64,000 nt of DNA, taken from NCBI GenBank assembly GCA_035578905.1, contig JAQJVL010001188.1:1-64000 (forward strand), given 5' to 3'. Of this stretch, positions 25,035 through 36,224 are shown one piece after another (position 1 is the first letter of the stretch; each line of letters opens with the position of its first letter). The notes beneath the pieces were generated by a model. That model saw only the letters and a program-made list of their open reading frames with translations. It was not told the DNA's origin and ran no database searches. The DNA is from Stictocephala bisonia (taxonomy: Eukaryota > Arthropoda > Insecta > Hemiptera > Membracidae). The translations under genes and the position numbers were made by a program.

Positions 25035-25205
25035 GGTCGAATGTTCCTTAGAGATAGTCAATTACTATTAGGCCAATAGCCAGGGTAACTAAATGAGCTT
25101 CATAATTACGTGGAATCCAAACCACGTAGTGTAGGTCTGATTTTCAGCAAAGTTAGAAATCTGATACTCAGTTCTTTCCCTTTCACAACATTGCATTACG
25201 CCACT
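25035..25205 (-). repeat. SINE-like family C fragment
   Basis: Only the 3' half is present: GAATGTTCC, ACGTGGAATCCAAACCACGTAG, CTGATACTCAG and a degraded core. The LINE begins about 90 bp downstream. Confidence 0.65.
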
Positions 25206-25418
25206 AATCCCAACTGAAATATTTAGCATTTCTAATTTATTACTTTATAAAGGAATGTTTAAATATAGTTATATATATATATATAGTCATATTACTCTGT
25301 GGCGTTGGTGGGGTTAGTTGGAGCTATCTTTGCTCTGCTATATTTGTAAGTGTTTTATACGTTTTTATATACTTTTAAAAGGAAAACTTTTGAAATATTA
25401 TTCTGAAACATCATAAAA

Positions 25419-26354
25419 ATGCCTGATGAAATGGGCGATAGTTTTTGTGGCAAATGTAAAGAGATATTGCCTATAGATGGTGACCATAGCCAGTGTAGGT
25501 TATGTAACATTGGCTTCCACTTTGGAGATTGTAGTCTAAAAAGTAATTCTTGGAAAGCTCTTGGGAAAAATGGCCAAGAAAAATGGGTTTGCATTTCTTG
25601 CAGAAAAAAGGACAGATCAAAAAGCCAAGCAGAAGATGAAGCATCTGACAGCCTAACCTCGAGTATAGCTGGTAAGATTGACAGTCTATTGGAAATAAAG
25701 GACACTGTTAACAATATTCAAGAATCTCTGCAGTTTCACTCTGAAAAGTATGATGAGATCCTGAGGGAAATAAAAAAATTAAGGGAAGAAAATAAAGTAT
25801 TAAAACAGGAGCTGAATGAAGTGAAGACTAAATTAGCAAAGAGTGGTGATGAGGTTAAGATCCTCACTGAACGTGTAAATGATTTGGAACAATATGGCAG
25901 ACGTGTTAACTTGGAAATTCACAATGTTCCTTTACAAGCTGAATCCACCAAAATTGAAAATATATCAGCTGTTGTTGAAGGTTTGGCTAAGGATATCAAT
26001 GCACCGTTCATCCCTGACAAAATACAAAAGATGCATAGGCTCCAGAAAAGAAACGATGACAGACCTCCTGCCATACTTATTCAGTTTTTGACGTCAACTA
26101 CAAGAGATGAGTGGCTACGAGCTGGTAAGAGGGCTAAGCTGACTGACAAGACAACTGGAAGCAAGATATTTTTTAACGAGAACCTCACTTCATTTTATAA
26201 AGGACTGCTAAGAGAAGCCAAATACAAAGCTAGGTTGCATAATTTTAAGTTTGTTTGGTTTCAGGGTGGCAAAATATTAGTTAGAAGGGATCAAGATGAT
26301 AGAAACTTTATTGTTATCAGAAGTTTTGAAGACCTAAGAAAAATTGGAATGTAA
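25419..26354 (+). CDS. LINE ORF1 protein: PHD-type zinc finger, coiled coil, FP25K-like C-terminus (311 aa)
   Basis: This is a nucleic-acid-binding chaperone-like protein expected to package the element's RNA into a ribonucleoprotein with ORF2. Residues 10-61 form a PHD-like finger with ligands C10, C13, C26, C29, H34, C38, C58 and C61 (C4HC3 order). A charged linker follows, then a coiled coil at about 86-158 rich in Lys, Glu and Leu. LEQYGRR (156-162) leading into LEIHNVP is the coiled-coil exit motif also seen in L1-type ORF1 proteins. Residues ~171-311 resemble the C-terminal domain shared by baculovirus FP25K-type proteins and many insect retroelement ORF1s, judged from family memory with no search run. 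The ATG at 25419 is the first in frame and precedes the finger. ORF2 lies downstream in another frame. No stop or frameshift is present. Confidence 0.9.
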   Translation: MPDEMGDSFCGKCKEILPIDGDHSQCRLCNIGFHFGDCSLKSNSWKALGKNGQEKWVCISCRKKDRSKSQAEDEASDSLTSSIAGKIDSLLEIKDTVNNIQESLQFHSEKYDEILREIKKLREENKVLKQELNEVKTKLAKSGDEVKILTERVNDLEQYGRRVNLEIHNVPLQAESTKIENISAVVEGLAKDINAPFIPDKIQKMHRLQKRNDDRPPAILIQFLTSTTRDEWLRAGKRAKLTDKTTGSKIFFNENLTSFYKGLLREAKYKARLHNFKFVWFQGGKILVRRDQDDRNFIVIRSFEDLRKIGM

Positions 26355-26425
26355 CTGAACATATTATGTTGAATATTCAGTCCTTGCTAATTTTCTATTG
26401 AACATAAATTACCATATTTTTTAAT

Positions 26426-29413
26426 TTGGAAAATTTTGAAAATCAGTGCTTATTTGAAAACTTTTTGAGCTTTGAATCTTGGTCCCTTCAAAGTAGCAAG
26501 AGTGGAGTAGGTTTCTCACTTATTCACCTTAACATTAGGTCTATTAGAACTAATTGGGAAACTCTAATGGTTCAGCTACAGCCGATTTTATTAACTATAG
26601 ATATCCTTATCTTATCAGAAATTAATTGCACTAGTGACATTCTCAATAGTTATTATAATATAGATCATTTTGTCAAAATTGGTAAATGTAGAGTAGGCAA
26701 AACAGGTGGAGGCTTAGTTATATTTATTAATTCTAATACTATGCATTTTAGTGAGCTTAGTTTACATACTAATTCTTTTGAATGTATTGCTGGTACAATT
26801 CAACCTGTAGGACTAAACAGTCAACTGAAGATTGACATTCTAGCAATATATAGGCCACCCTCTCAGAGCACTGGTTGTGGTCCTGGGATATTCCTGGATG
26901 AGTTTAGTGCTGTTTTATCAGATAGTTTTTCTACTGGTAATCTGATTGTGGTGGGCGACACTAATATCAATATCAATAATGGTACTGACTCTATCACTCA
27001 GGAATATGAAATGACCCTGGCCTCAAGAGGTTTAAGCAGAATAATTATGGATAATACGAGAGAAGAAATTAGAGGTGATAAAATGTCTGAAACATGTATT
27101 GATCACATTTATATTAGACAATTTACAGGAATAAGTAGTATAGAAGGAGCAATAATTAAAACAAAAATATCAGACCACTATCCGATAGCAGTAACAATGG
27201 GATATAGTATGCAGCATGACGTCATAAAATCAAATAATATATTGAAAAAAAATATAGATGACAGGGTACTAATGAGAGAACTTAAAAGCATTAAATGGTG
27301 CAATATGCCAACTGATAATGCAAATAATGCATTTGAGTATATAATAAATCAAATTAATGTAGCCTATGAAAAGTCGCAGGTAGTCATAAGAAATCATCGA
27401 CACATTAAGAAAACAAATAGAATGGAAAAAGAATGGATAACCAACTACTTGAGAGACCTAACAAGAGAAAGAGACAAATTGTTCAGAGTATGGAAAGCAG
27501 ATCCTAGTAATAAAAATCACAAGCAACAATATAATAAATTTAGAAATAAAGTTAATAGGGAAATAAAATTAAGGAAAAGTCAATATTTCAGAGAATTATT
27601 TCAAACCGCAGGTAAGGACACCAGGAAAATGTGGCAGGGTGTAAATAGAATATTGGGAAGAGGTAAAACCTTGAATATAGATAAACAGATTATTGATGTA
27701 ATGGAAGGAACTGCCGATCAAATATCTAATAGATTTGCTGATCAATTTATAAATGGAGTTTTGGAAGTTAAGCATCAGTGCAGCAAAAGTCTTCGTAATG
27801 AAAGAGATATAAATATTGGTAACCCGATTCAACAAAATTTTTACATACCAATGTCAAATCAGAAATCAGTCAGAGATATCTTAATTAATTTAAATACAAA
27901 AAAGGCTTGTGGGATTGATAATATTAGATATAAAGAGCTAAAAATGTTATCAGATAATCTAGCACCAACACTTTCAAAAGCTATAAATATATCCCTTGTA
28001 TCTGGGTCATTTCCTGAGTGTTTAAAAACTTCAGTTATCAGGCCAATATACAAGAAGGGGCAGAAAAGTAAATATGAAAACTATCGCCCAATTGCTCTTC
28101 TTCCCAGTATAGAAAAGGTATTTGAGAAGTATGTATGCAAATGCCTTAATAAATATTTGAGTGAGGGGAGAATCTTGAGTGAAAGTCAATTTGCATTCCA
28201 AAAAGGGAAAGGAACAGAAGCTGTACTAAAAGAGGTTGGTGAAGTTTTTAATGTTCAAGTAAATAAGGGGTGTTATGTTTTGTGTTTGTTTATTGACTTA
28301 ACAAAGGCTTTTGACACAATAAATCACAAAATTATGATCAAAGAGCTTGAAGATATAGGTGTCACAGGGACTGTTTTGAATTGGTTTAAATCCTATTTAG
28401 AAAATAGAACATTTAAGGTTAAAATTAGTGATACATATAGTAAAAGTACGCCATGCCCTTTTGGAGTACCACAGGGTAGTAATCTTGGCCCAATACTATT
28501 CAACATTTACATTAACAAAATATTTAGTCAGGTAAAGGATGTAAATATATGGGGTTATGCTGATGACATATTAATAGCTGTGTCCCATCGCAATTTAGCT
28601 ACAGCTCAAAAGAGATTGCAGATAAGTTTTGATAAGATTAATAAGTGGATGCATGACACGGAACTTATAATTAATCCAAATAAAACCGTTATGATGATTC
28701 TTCATTTGAGAAATAAAAAAATAACAATGACTCCTGTAATCAAGCACCATAAGTGTACTTGCCAAAATTTACTTTCTTACACCCAAGTTACAGATTGTAG
28801 TTGTACTAAAATTGAAATAAAGAATAAATGTCACTACCTTGGCATAACTATAGACAAAGGTCTGATATGGAATGATCATATTGAGACAATTCTGAGAAAA
28901 CTTTACTCATGTACAGCAACCTTCTTCAGGCTCAAAAATGTCCTAGATGAGAAAGGAAAGATATCTGTCTATAAGGCCTTAACTGAATCTATTGTAAGAT
29001 ATGGAATAATATTATATGGAACAGCTGCTGATTGTCATTTGAACAAAATTGAAAAAGTACAGCGTAAATGTTTGAACTTATTATTTGGTAAACACAATGA
29101 AGTGAATGTATTCTCAAAAGCTAATACCCTTACACCAAAGGGTTTTTATAAATACAGCATTATTATTGCCCATTTTTTTGATGAGACTCATAAAATTCCT
29201 AATTTAAAAAATACCTCTTTTCGATTAAGAAATATAGAAAAACTAAAAGTACAGACAGCGTTCTCAGTTTTTGGAGAGAGAGTACCAGGTTTTATTGTGC
29301 CTAATCTATACAATGGATTGCCAGTGGAAATCTATAGTGAAATGGAATTTTGCAAGTTTAAAAGGATGGTATATCAGTGGCTCATATTTGAAAATAATAA
29401 CTTAATTGGTTGA
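26426..29413 (+). CDS. LINE ORF2 polyprotein: APE endonuclease and reverse transcriptase
   Basis: This enzyme nicks target DNA and primes reverse transcription of the element RNA there. Endonuclease motifs: HLN (34-36), SE (E65), YRPPS (142-146), GDTN (177-180), DHIY (226-229) and SDHYP (249-253). RT motifs: NYRPIALL, FIDLTKAFD with catalytic D624, GVPQGS (680-685) and YADD (711-714). A Cys cluster (C777, C779, C791, C793, C802) precedes YLGITID, and a C-terminal LINE tail follows. There is no RNase H. The frame opens at 26408 after a TAA, and no in-frame ATG precedes the endonuclease motifs. The listed start is a TTG, and the first ATG is residue 48. Initiation by reinitiation after ORF1, a non-AUG codon or a lost ATG are all possible. 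Confidence 0.92.
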   Translation: MENFENQCLFENFLSFESWSLQSSKSGVGFSLIHLNIRSIRTNWETLMVQLQPILLTIDILILSEINCTSDILNSYYNIDHFVKIGKCRVGKTGGGLVIFINSNTMHFSELSLHTNSFECIAGTIQPVGLNSQLKIDILAIYRPPSQSTGCGPGIFLDEFSAVLSDSFSTGNLIVVGDTNININNGTDSITQEYEMTLASRGLSRIIMDNTREEIRGDKMSETCIDHIYIRQFTGISSIEGAIIKTKISDHYPIAVTMGYSMQHDVIKSNNILKKNIDDRVLMRELKSIKWCNMPTDNANNAFEYIINQINVAYEKSQVVIRNHRHIKKTNRMEKEWITNYLRDLTRERDKLFRVWKADPSNKNHKQQYNKFRNKVNREIKLRKSQYFRELFQTAGKDTRKMWQGVNRILGRGKTLNIDKQIIDVMEGTADQISNRFADQFINGVLEVKHQCSKSLRNERDINIGNPIQQNFYIPMSNQKSVRDILINLNTKKACGIDNIRYKELKMLSDNLAPTLSKAINISLVSGSFPECLKTSVIRPIYKKGQKSKYENYRPIALLPSIEKVFEKYVCKCLNKYLSEGRILSESQFAFQKGKGTEAVLKEVGEVFNVQVNKGCYVLCLFIDLTKAFDTINHKIMIKELEDIGVTGTVLNWFKSYLENRTFKVKISDTYSKSTPCPFGVPQGSNLGPILFNIYINKIFSQVKDVNIWGYADDILIAVSHRNLATAQKRLQISFDKINKWMHDTELIINPNKTVMMILHLRNKKITMTPVIKHHKCTCQNLLSYTQVTDCSCTKIEIKNKCHYLGITIDKGLIWNDHIETILRKLYSCTATFFRLKNVLDEKGKISVYKALTESIVRYGIILYGTAADCHLNKIEKVQRKCLNLLFGKHNEVNVFSKANTLTPKGFYKYSIIIAHFFDETHKIPNLKNTSFRLRNIEKLKVQTAFSVFGERVPGFIVPNLYNGLPVEIYSEMEFCKFKRMVYQWLIFENNNLIG

Positions 29414-31181
29414 CTTTGCTGGACATAGACTGCTATCATTCTACCTAAATCTTGTTAACTTATTTAAGCTCTTGTTATTTAATTTCTTGTTATTGTTTTT
29501 ATTTCTTTTTATATAGTCTATTATTAAATATTTATGTTAGTTGAGCCTATTTTTATATTTTTAGTAGTGTTATTATCTGCTATAGTCTATTTTTGTTATT
29601 TCTGTTAATATTGTTGAAAACATTGACAATTAATCATTGTTATTTTCTTTACAAGTGATATATTTGTATTAATGATTAGTTAAATTATATTTTAAATGAT
29701 AGCTAGTAAAGTATTTTAGGGCCTAACTATTATAAATTTATGAAATACTGTAGTCTATACAGATTTTGGCAAAGCCTAACCATATACTATATTTTCTGAT
29801 GTACAATCAACCTCGATGGGCTGCTTCAAATCTTTTGTTTGTGTTATTTTTCATGAAAAAGCACACTTGTTTTGCAGTATTAATTTTTAAAATTAATATG
29901 GTTATAAATAACCTATAGTAGTAGGTGCTGATAATATTTGTGAAATTAATTTTAAGAATGTAGCCTAGTAGGTTATACTGGAAGTTATCATCATAGTACT
30001 TTGTAATTATGAATAGTTTTAATTGAATGTGCTTAATTGTTATCCCCTTAAATTTCACTATTAACTACACAAAACTACTTATAAAGGTGTGACAGCCTAG
30101 CTGACTAGGAAATTACTTTGTATAATTTATGGTGATATTTCACTGACCTACAGTTGGGATGCAACTTCTTTTTACTACCACAAATTGTTAGGTCACTCAC
30201 CAAAATAAAATTGTTTGTACAGTTAATTAACAATATGACAGTCTATCTGACTGCATAAATATTATGTACTATAAGTTCATGATTAAGTATGGGTTTTTCT
30301 CAATAAATTTAGTGGAATTGTGTTTTTTGTATTTACTTTTAAATATTAGTGTAAGTTGTTAATACTGGAGTTAATTCAATTCATTGTTAGATACATATAA
30401 TTTTTATTAAATGTATACTGTTAGTGTACTTACATTCAACAAAACGCATCACTACTGATCAATTTGGTTCGTGAGTAGTACTGACTGCCTTAGTTTTCGG
30501 TTTTTTTTTTATTAGTTTGGAGTTAGTAAATTAGTAAACTACACACTTATAACACCAAAACTATGAAGTTAGTTAAAATATGGATTACATATAACACCAA
30601 ACACTTTGAAACACAATAGCAACACTGAATATATTCCATAGTACATAACAATTAATACATGATATTGGGTAGTGTTAGTACTGTAAGAATCACATTACAA
30701 ATGAGAAATTTTGGGATTATCAACTGAATAGGTTAATTGAGCTGATTTCTTGTTTATTTCATCATTGAAAATTTTTCTGTAAGCTTGGAGCATATAGTGC
30801 ACATGGTTGGAGCTGATACTGAACTGACTAGTTAAAGCAGATGCTAGTTTGAGAACATGTTAAATCACATCTGGCAGAGAAACCTGTTTTTGAGTTGGGG
30901 TAAGGGAAGTTAATCAGCTCCACCCATTCCTCATGAAATGTACAAAGGCACCATCTTTGGGAACAACCTTTTTATAAATATATTCATAGTACTTGTTATT
31001 ACAAACTATCTATGTAATATCAGTTAACTTGTTTAAGTTTGCCACTTATACACTAGGTGAATTATTTGCCCGCCAATTGCCATTGTTTCTATACAGTTAT
31101 TCTTAAGATTATGTTAAATTTATTAAATTACTATGTACTATATACTAATTTATTTGATGTATCAAATGTTACAGTTAAGAT
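29414..31181 (+). other. LINE 3' untranslated region
   Basis: Long AT-rich, non-coding 3' UTR of about 1.8 kb. It contains a T-run at 30501-30513 and several short T-rich repeats (around 29480-29620). Its limits are the ORF2 stop (TGA at 29411) and the terminal stem-loop. Open frames here are short and unrelated to known families. Confidence 0.7.
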
Positions 31182-31221
31182 GGACCCCGCTGACAAGTAT
31201 TATTTGTTACTTAGCGGGGCC
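31182..31221 (+). promoter_or_regulatory. 3'-terminal stem-loop of the LINE RNA
   Basis: CCCCGCT (31185-31191) pairs perfectly with AGCGGGG (31213-31219). AAGTA (31195-31199) pairs with TACTT (31208-31212). GAC is bulged and the loop is 8 nt. An outer GG/CC pair closes the stem across a bulged A. The stem sits about 30 bp before the A-rich tail, where some LINE reverse transcriptases recognise their template RNA. That role is inferred from position. Confidence 0.75.
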
Positions 31222-31250
31222 ATAATTATGTAAAAATTTTCGAATAAACT

Positions 31251-31286
31251 TAAAAAAAAATAATAAAAAAAAAAAAAAAAAATAAA
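31251..31286 (+). repeat. A-rich 3' tail of the LINE
   Basis: AAAAAAAAA-TAATAA-A(18)-TAAA follows AATAAACTT. This is consistent with target-primed insertion of a polyadenylated or A-rich template. Confidence 0.85.
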
Positions 31287-34200
31287 CCGAGATAAAGCAG
31301 AACCAGTTCAGTTGTAGTACAATTTTAAATTAGTTGTTGTTTCGTATCAGTATTTCAATTAGTTCTGTGGTTCAAGGCAGAAAACTTAATTTTAATTTTT
31401 TTACTATGAATTTGAAGAACATTTATATTCATTTAATGATTGTTAGTTTCGCTTCCTTCTTAACGGATCTGAGAAAAATAAATAATTAATGAAATTACAA
31501 ATTAAATTTAAATTTTTCAAACAATTTCATATTTTTACAATTACAAGAATTGCCTAGCACACTGTCCATATGAGATATTCATTCTTATTGGATACCTGCA
31601 ATATACTTTATGTTTATGTAAGGCATTCCATAAATTACTGTATCAGCGCATCATATTAAGTTCAGTAATAAACAAGTTAATTTGTATGGGAACTGAAGAT
31701 ACCTTAAAAGCTTAAGTCTCATACAATGTAGTCTGAAGAGTCCCCAGTTGGCTACAAAGACTGCTACAGATACTTCTACTTTTCAATTCCAGTCCTTCAC
31801 GGTCCTGCTCTCAAAAGACTGAGACATTTGTAAAAACAATGCACAATATAATGTACCATTACGTTGTATATATCGATACATAAACAATACCATAACTATT
31901 CTGTAAATAGTCTACAATGCAGACCTTATGAACGTGATATTTATAACTGTATCATGTATTATTGACTCATTAATGGCCAGTATATAAAGATCACAAATAA
32001 TATATGCTGTTTTTTGTTCCTCTTCGTTGGAAATCAGAGCATCTACTTATTATATAAGTCAATTTTAGATATCAAAATTATATAACTTATAGAATTCCAA
32101 GTTACTTTAAGCTATATTAGCAATAGCATTATAAGTGGTAAAGTTATTCAGTATATTAAAGATAACAAGAATAATCCTAAAATGATTATGTTCAGGCAGG
32201 TGTTCTTATCTGGTGTGCAATATTTGCATTATTACACTCAAAGAAAGCTCAATAAATAAATTTTATACCGAGAAGACAGAGAAAGAAACTGTAAAGATCT
32301 TCTCTGTAGTAAAAACACGTTCGTAATACGTGGTCTCCAGCACGTGTTTGCCTAATGTTAAAGTTTTACAACCTACATTTGAGGTTCATCTCTTTGCAGC
32401 CTTTCACTTTCTCCCCAGATCTGTTTTTAACTTGCTGATTTGACTATATTCTTTAGTTCTTTAAATGTGTATATTACATAATATATCTACCACAACAATA
32501 AACATAATAATTTCGGTTTTTAACAAAGCTATTAATTAAATTATTAATAGATTAAAAAACAGAAAAATCTTTTTTGAAGGATGTATTATAAAATTCATTT
32601 TGAAGAACATTGAGGATATATTTCATCTAGCTTAAGAAAATAAAAATGTGTTACCTTGCTTGACATACAAATAAAAATACTTTAATAAATATCGTGATTA
32701 TTCAGATATGACACAAAGAGACAGCTTTTCCGTATTTAAAGGTACTCAAAACTGATGCTCGGATGGTTTTAATAATTGTATGTGTGTACTTTAAACTATT
32801 GAACACTTTAGATAGTTAAAATATTCATAGCTAAAAGAATATTAACATTAATATAAACTTGGTCTTCGGATTTTACTAAAATGTAAAATAAAAAACACAT
32901 ATAACCTTGAAAAAGACGTTGGCATGTAAATTATCATAATATATAATCCAATCATATTTAAATTAAAATTACAATTCAGAGATAGTGAATTGTATCAATT
33001 GTACAAATCACTTGAATAATGAATTCATTATTCTTAATGAATAAATCATTAAGAATAATGAAAAGAACAAGTACAAAACGTTGTATTACTTTTATATTAC
33101 TATTAAAAAAAGCAATGACATCATTGTATGCTTTTGTAATAATGGAACTAAAACTGTGGCATAATTGTAATGCTTTTGTATATTAACAATGGCTTTAAAC
33201 AATTGCATAAGTTTATTACGAAGACGAGTAATAAAATTAACCTTACATCAAATGAACAAAAATATCTTCCCTTAGACAATAATACACTAATAAAGATTAA
33301 ATATGGAGCTGTGAGCATTGTCTCACTTCAGTGACGAGTGAAATGAAGGAAGCGAATCACTGGGTTGAAACGATTCTGAATTCTCTACTCCAAATTTTCA
33401 CTTCAAAAGACATTTCCTCTTCAACCACTTCGAACCATTCCACTTGTCTTGATACTCAGTGAGATAAAAGCATTTATTTTCTATTTGCTTAGAACTCCTT
33501 TGTCTTCTTAAGTACATGATATTTAGTTAGCAAACAAGATATTATAATTTGGATGGTAGTAGTTACTGTATGATAATTCAATAATATTTCAATGTAATAT
33601 AATATTTCTTAATTTGTAAATAAATAATAAAACATTTTTATTAAGTTATTCTTTTAATTTTTAGTAAAAAACATATAAAATAATATTTTCTAAATACCTC
33701 ATGGTTTTTGCTTAAATTTTATATATTTGTTATAACTCATTAAAGTGTCAGTTATTGGTGAAAAACATCATCCTGCTTTTGTTAGTTAATAGATAAAACT
33801 AGCATTTCAATACAATTATTAAAATAACGTGTAATATATTACCAACTGATGTTAAATCAAAAAAGAAAACTTTTGTTCCATTTTAATTGAGCAGGTACTA
33901 TAAAATAATATGACTTATAATAAAAGGAATTAAACAATTGTGTTTCCATAAAAAATATAATTAGTAACGAATAATAAAATGACAACTTATATTTACTGTT
34001 ACAGTTGAAAACTGTATGTTGTGGTATAGTTTCCGGGAAAAATACACCTTGAAAATTATAAAAAATCCTCCTTAATGCTTAATGTAAATATTTGAAGAAT
34101 ATTAGTTGAAGATTTCCTATAAATATCTCACTTATATAACATAACATTCCTTCATACAAAAGGGAATTATTTTACTAGATAACAGTGTCTCTTTTCAAAG

Positions 34201-34784
34201 AAACTAATCTGGTTGAACTATTTACATTGGACTTAATGTACCACTGATAGCATAGGGATAGTTTACAGGTTTCTAGAAGTCTCTATTGATTGTCATATTT
34301 ACTTAATGGAAGAAATGAAATAGATTGGAGTAGTGCATCACAAAGTTGTAACTAGTGACAATTAAATCTAAACTGGTAATTAGGCGCTCTGAGAATTTAA
34401 TTATATATTACAAACAAGTAGTTAATTAATTAAGAGATAACTGTTGTTCTCTTTTGTAGAGTTGTCCGAATATTAAGACAGCAAAACAGTAGTCTACAAG
34501 ATATACTGGCTGGTAACAAAATTCAAGTTATGTTTTCTTTTAAATTAAAAACGTGTTTCAAATAATTACTCTCTATCCATAAGTCAACATTTCATTTAAT
34601 ACTTTACTATCCTTGTTTTTACTCTGAAAAAAAAAAAACAAAAACAAAATTACCATATGTAATTATCACCTGTTAAACGATAGTGGGAACGAAACTACTT
34701 CTGTTTAATCGCATTCACATGAAATTTCTAATGGTACATTTTGAAAATGTTAACCCCTTATACAAACCCGAAATCCGATTAATA
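31287..34784. other. AT-rich DNA, one perfect short palindrome
   Basis: No exon or dispersed repeat was recognised over ~3.5 kb. A perfect 17-bp stem lies at 33024-33062 and is listed separately. Confidence 0.45.
33024..33062. repeat. Perfect 17-bp inverted repeat, 5-nt spacer
   Basis: TTCATTATTCTTAATGA and its exact reverse complement are separated by ATAAA. The composition is AT-rich, so it may be fortuitous or a remnant of a small foldback. Confidence 0.85.
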
Positions 34785-34980
34785 ACGTCGTAGCGTCCAC
34801 TCAATGGTTGCTATTGACATGGACACTACTAGAGAATGTGGGGTGTCCTTGTTGGGTGGTAGTTACTATTTGGGAGTTGTGTAGTGGAGAGAACTGAGTA
34901 TCAGGGTTGCCAATCAGCTGAAAATCAGACCACAGACTACACTGTTCGGATTCCACCCACTGAACCACACATGTTCTGGG
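34785..34980 (+). repeat. SINE-like family C fragment
   Basis: The middle of the element only: GCGTCCACTCAATGGTTGC, ACACTACTAGAGAA, GGGGTGTCC, GGGTGGTAG, GAGAACTGAGTATCAGGG and GTTCGGATTCCACCC. Confidence 0.75.
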
Positions 34981-35796
34981 GTAATAGCTTTGCATTTAGA
35001 AATTTTTTTATAAAACTTAAGAAACGTAAATTAGTTTTTCTGTAATTTTTTAGATATCTTATATATGATTATTATATGATGTCATATTTTTTAATATAAG
35101 TTCTTTAAAATACATGGTAAATTTGGTGTATGATAAAATAATTGTTCTAAAATAAAAAGTTAATGACAATAGTCATAGTAAATATGGATGACATAAATTT
35201 CCACAAAAACTCTCAGACTCATATTGTTTAAAGAACAAATTAAGAAACACCGGCCTCTTAAGTGTAAGTGAATTAATGAAAAAAATAATTCATTATAAAT
35301 ACATTATAATTTATGCTATATGAAATATGTATGTATTATTATAAGGTGTGATTTAAAAACTTAGTTTTTTAAAATGGGTCACTGATGGGATTTACTTAAA
35401 AAAAATCACTGTGAGTTGCTTAAAAATAGAATACATATTATACAAACTGTATTTATCAAAAAAGATCTAACAAGGTAATTCAGTGTAATATAAAACATCA
35501 CGCATTACGTTTGCCTACAGAATTTGAAGTGGGATATTCCTTCTTAGGTAATGCTACTGTCCGTAACATTGTATAATATATTTTTTAAACGTAACACAAT
35601 ATTCGTATGTAAAGTTAAATTTTAAGAATTTAACATGAATAACTTTTTATACACTATTATGTTAAACATTTATGTGTTGGCTTCTGTATTACTCTACTCC
35701 AATAACTCATTATATCTATTTTTGAAGAAAACTTGGAAAGATACTCACCTTGTCAGAAATATTAGAAATACTAAGGACACCATTGTGGGCAGACAC

Positions 35797-36217
35797 AGTA
35801 CAAGGACTGGTTCAACCTGTTTACACAAACTTTGGTCGTTTGTATAACTGAACAATGAGACATCGTTGTGAGATTACAAGCAGACAAAGTACAAGGGCTT
35901 GTTCAACCTGTTCCCACAAACTTTGGTCGTTTGTATAACTGAACACTGAGACATCACTGTGAATGTACAAGCAAACAAAGTACAAGGACTCTTTCAACCT
36001 GTTCCTACAAACTTTGGTCGTTTGTATAACTGAACACTGAGACATCACTGTGAATGTACAAGCAAACAAAGTACAAGGGCTTGTTCAACCTGTTCCCACA
36101 AACTTTGGTCGTTTGTATAACTGAACACTGAGCCATCGCTGTGAATCTACAAACAAACAAAGTACAAGGACTCTTTCAACCTGTTCCTACAAACTTTGGT
36201 CGTTTGTATAACTGAAC
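35797..36217 (+). repeat. 91-bp tandem repeat, ~4.6 copies
   Basis: Units start AGTACAAGG at 35797, 35888, 35979, 36070 and 36161, exactly 91 bp apart. Each contains CAAACTTTGGTCGTTTGTAT and CTGAACACTGAGACATC. Alternate units share GGGCTTGTTC or GGACTCTTTC, which suggests a two-unit amplification. Minus-strand open frames reflect the repeat and are not called as genes. Confidence 0.95.
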
Positions 36218-36224
36218 CCATGTA

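Larger units (their letters stand above)
25290..31286 (+). mobile_element. Apparently full-length non-LTR retrotransposon (CR1/Jockey/L2-like group)
   Basis: The layout is a 5' UTR of ~130 bp after a (TA)n run, ORF1, a 53-base gap before the open ORF2 frame, ORF2, a ~1.8-kb 3' UTR, a terminal stem-loop and an A-rich tail. ORF2 has an APE-type endonuclease before the reverse transcriptase and no RNase H, which excludes R2-type and I-type layouts. Both frames are uninterrupted, so the copy is young. The 5' boundary is estimated from a change in composition. No certain target-site duplication was found. Clade placement needs a tree of the RT domain. Confidence 0.9.

Noticed and set aside
24781..25071. 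96-codon plus-strand frame
   Set aside because: It starts at TTG, has no motif and runs into a SINE fragment.
29807..30058. 83-codon minus-strand frame in the LINE 3' UTR
   Set aside because: Ile/Lys/Asn-rich AT-biased frame with no motif.
25260..31300. Target-site duplication of the LINE
   Set aside because: No convincing direct repeat was found flanking the estimated ends; the 5' end is uncertain.
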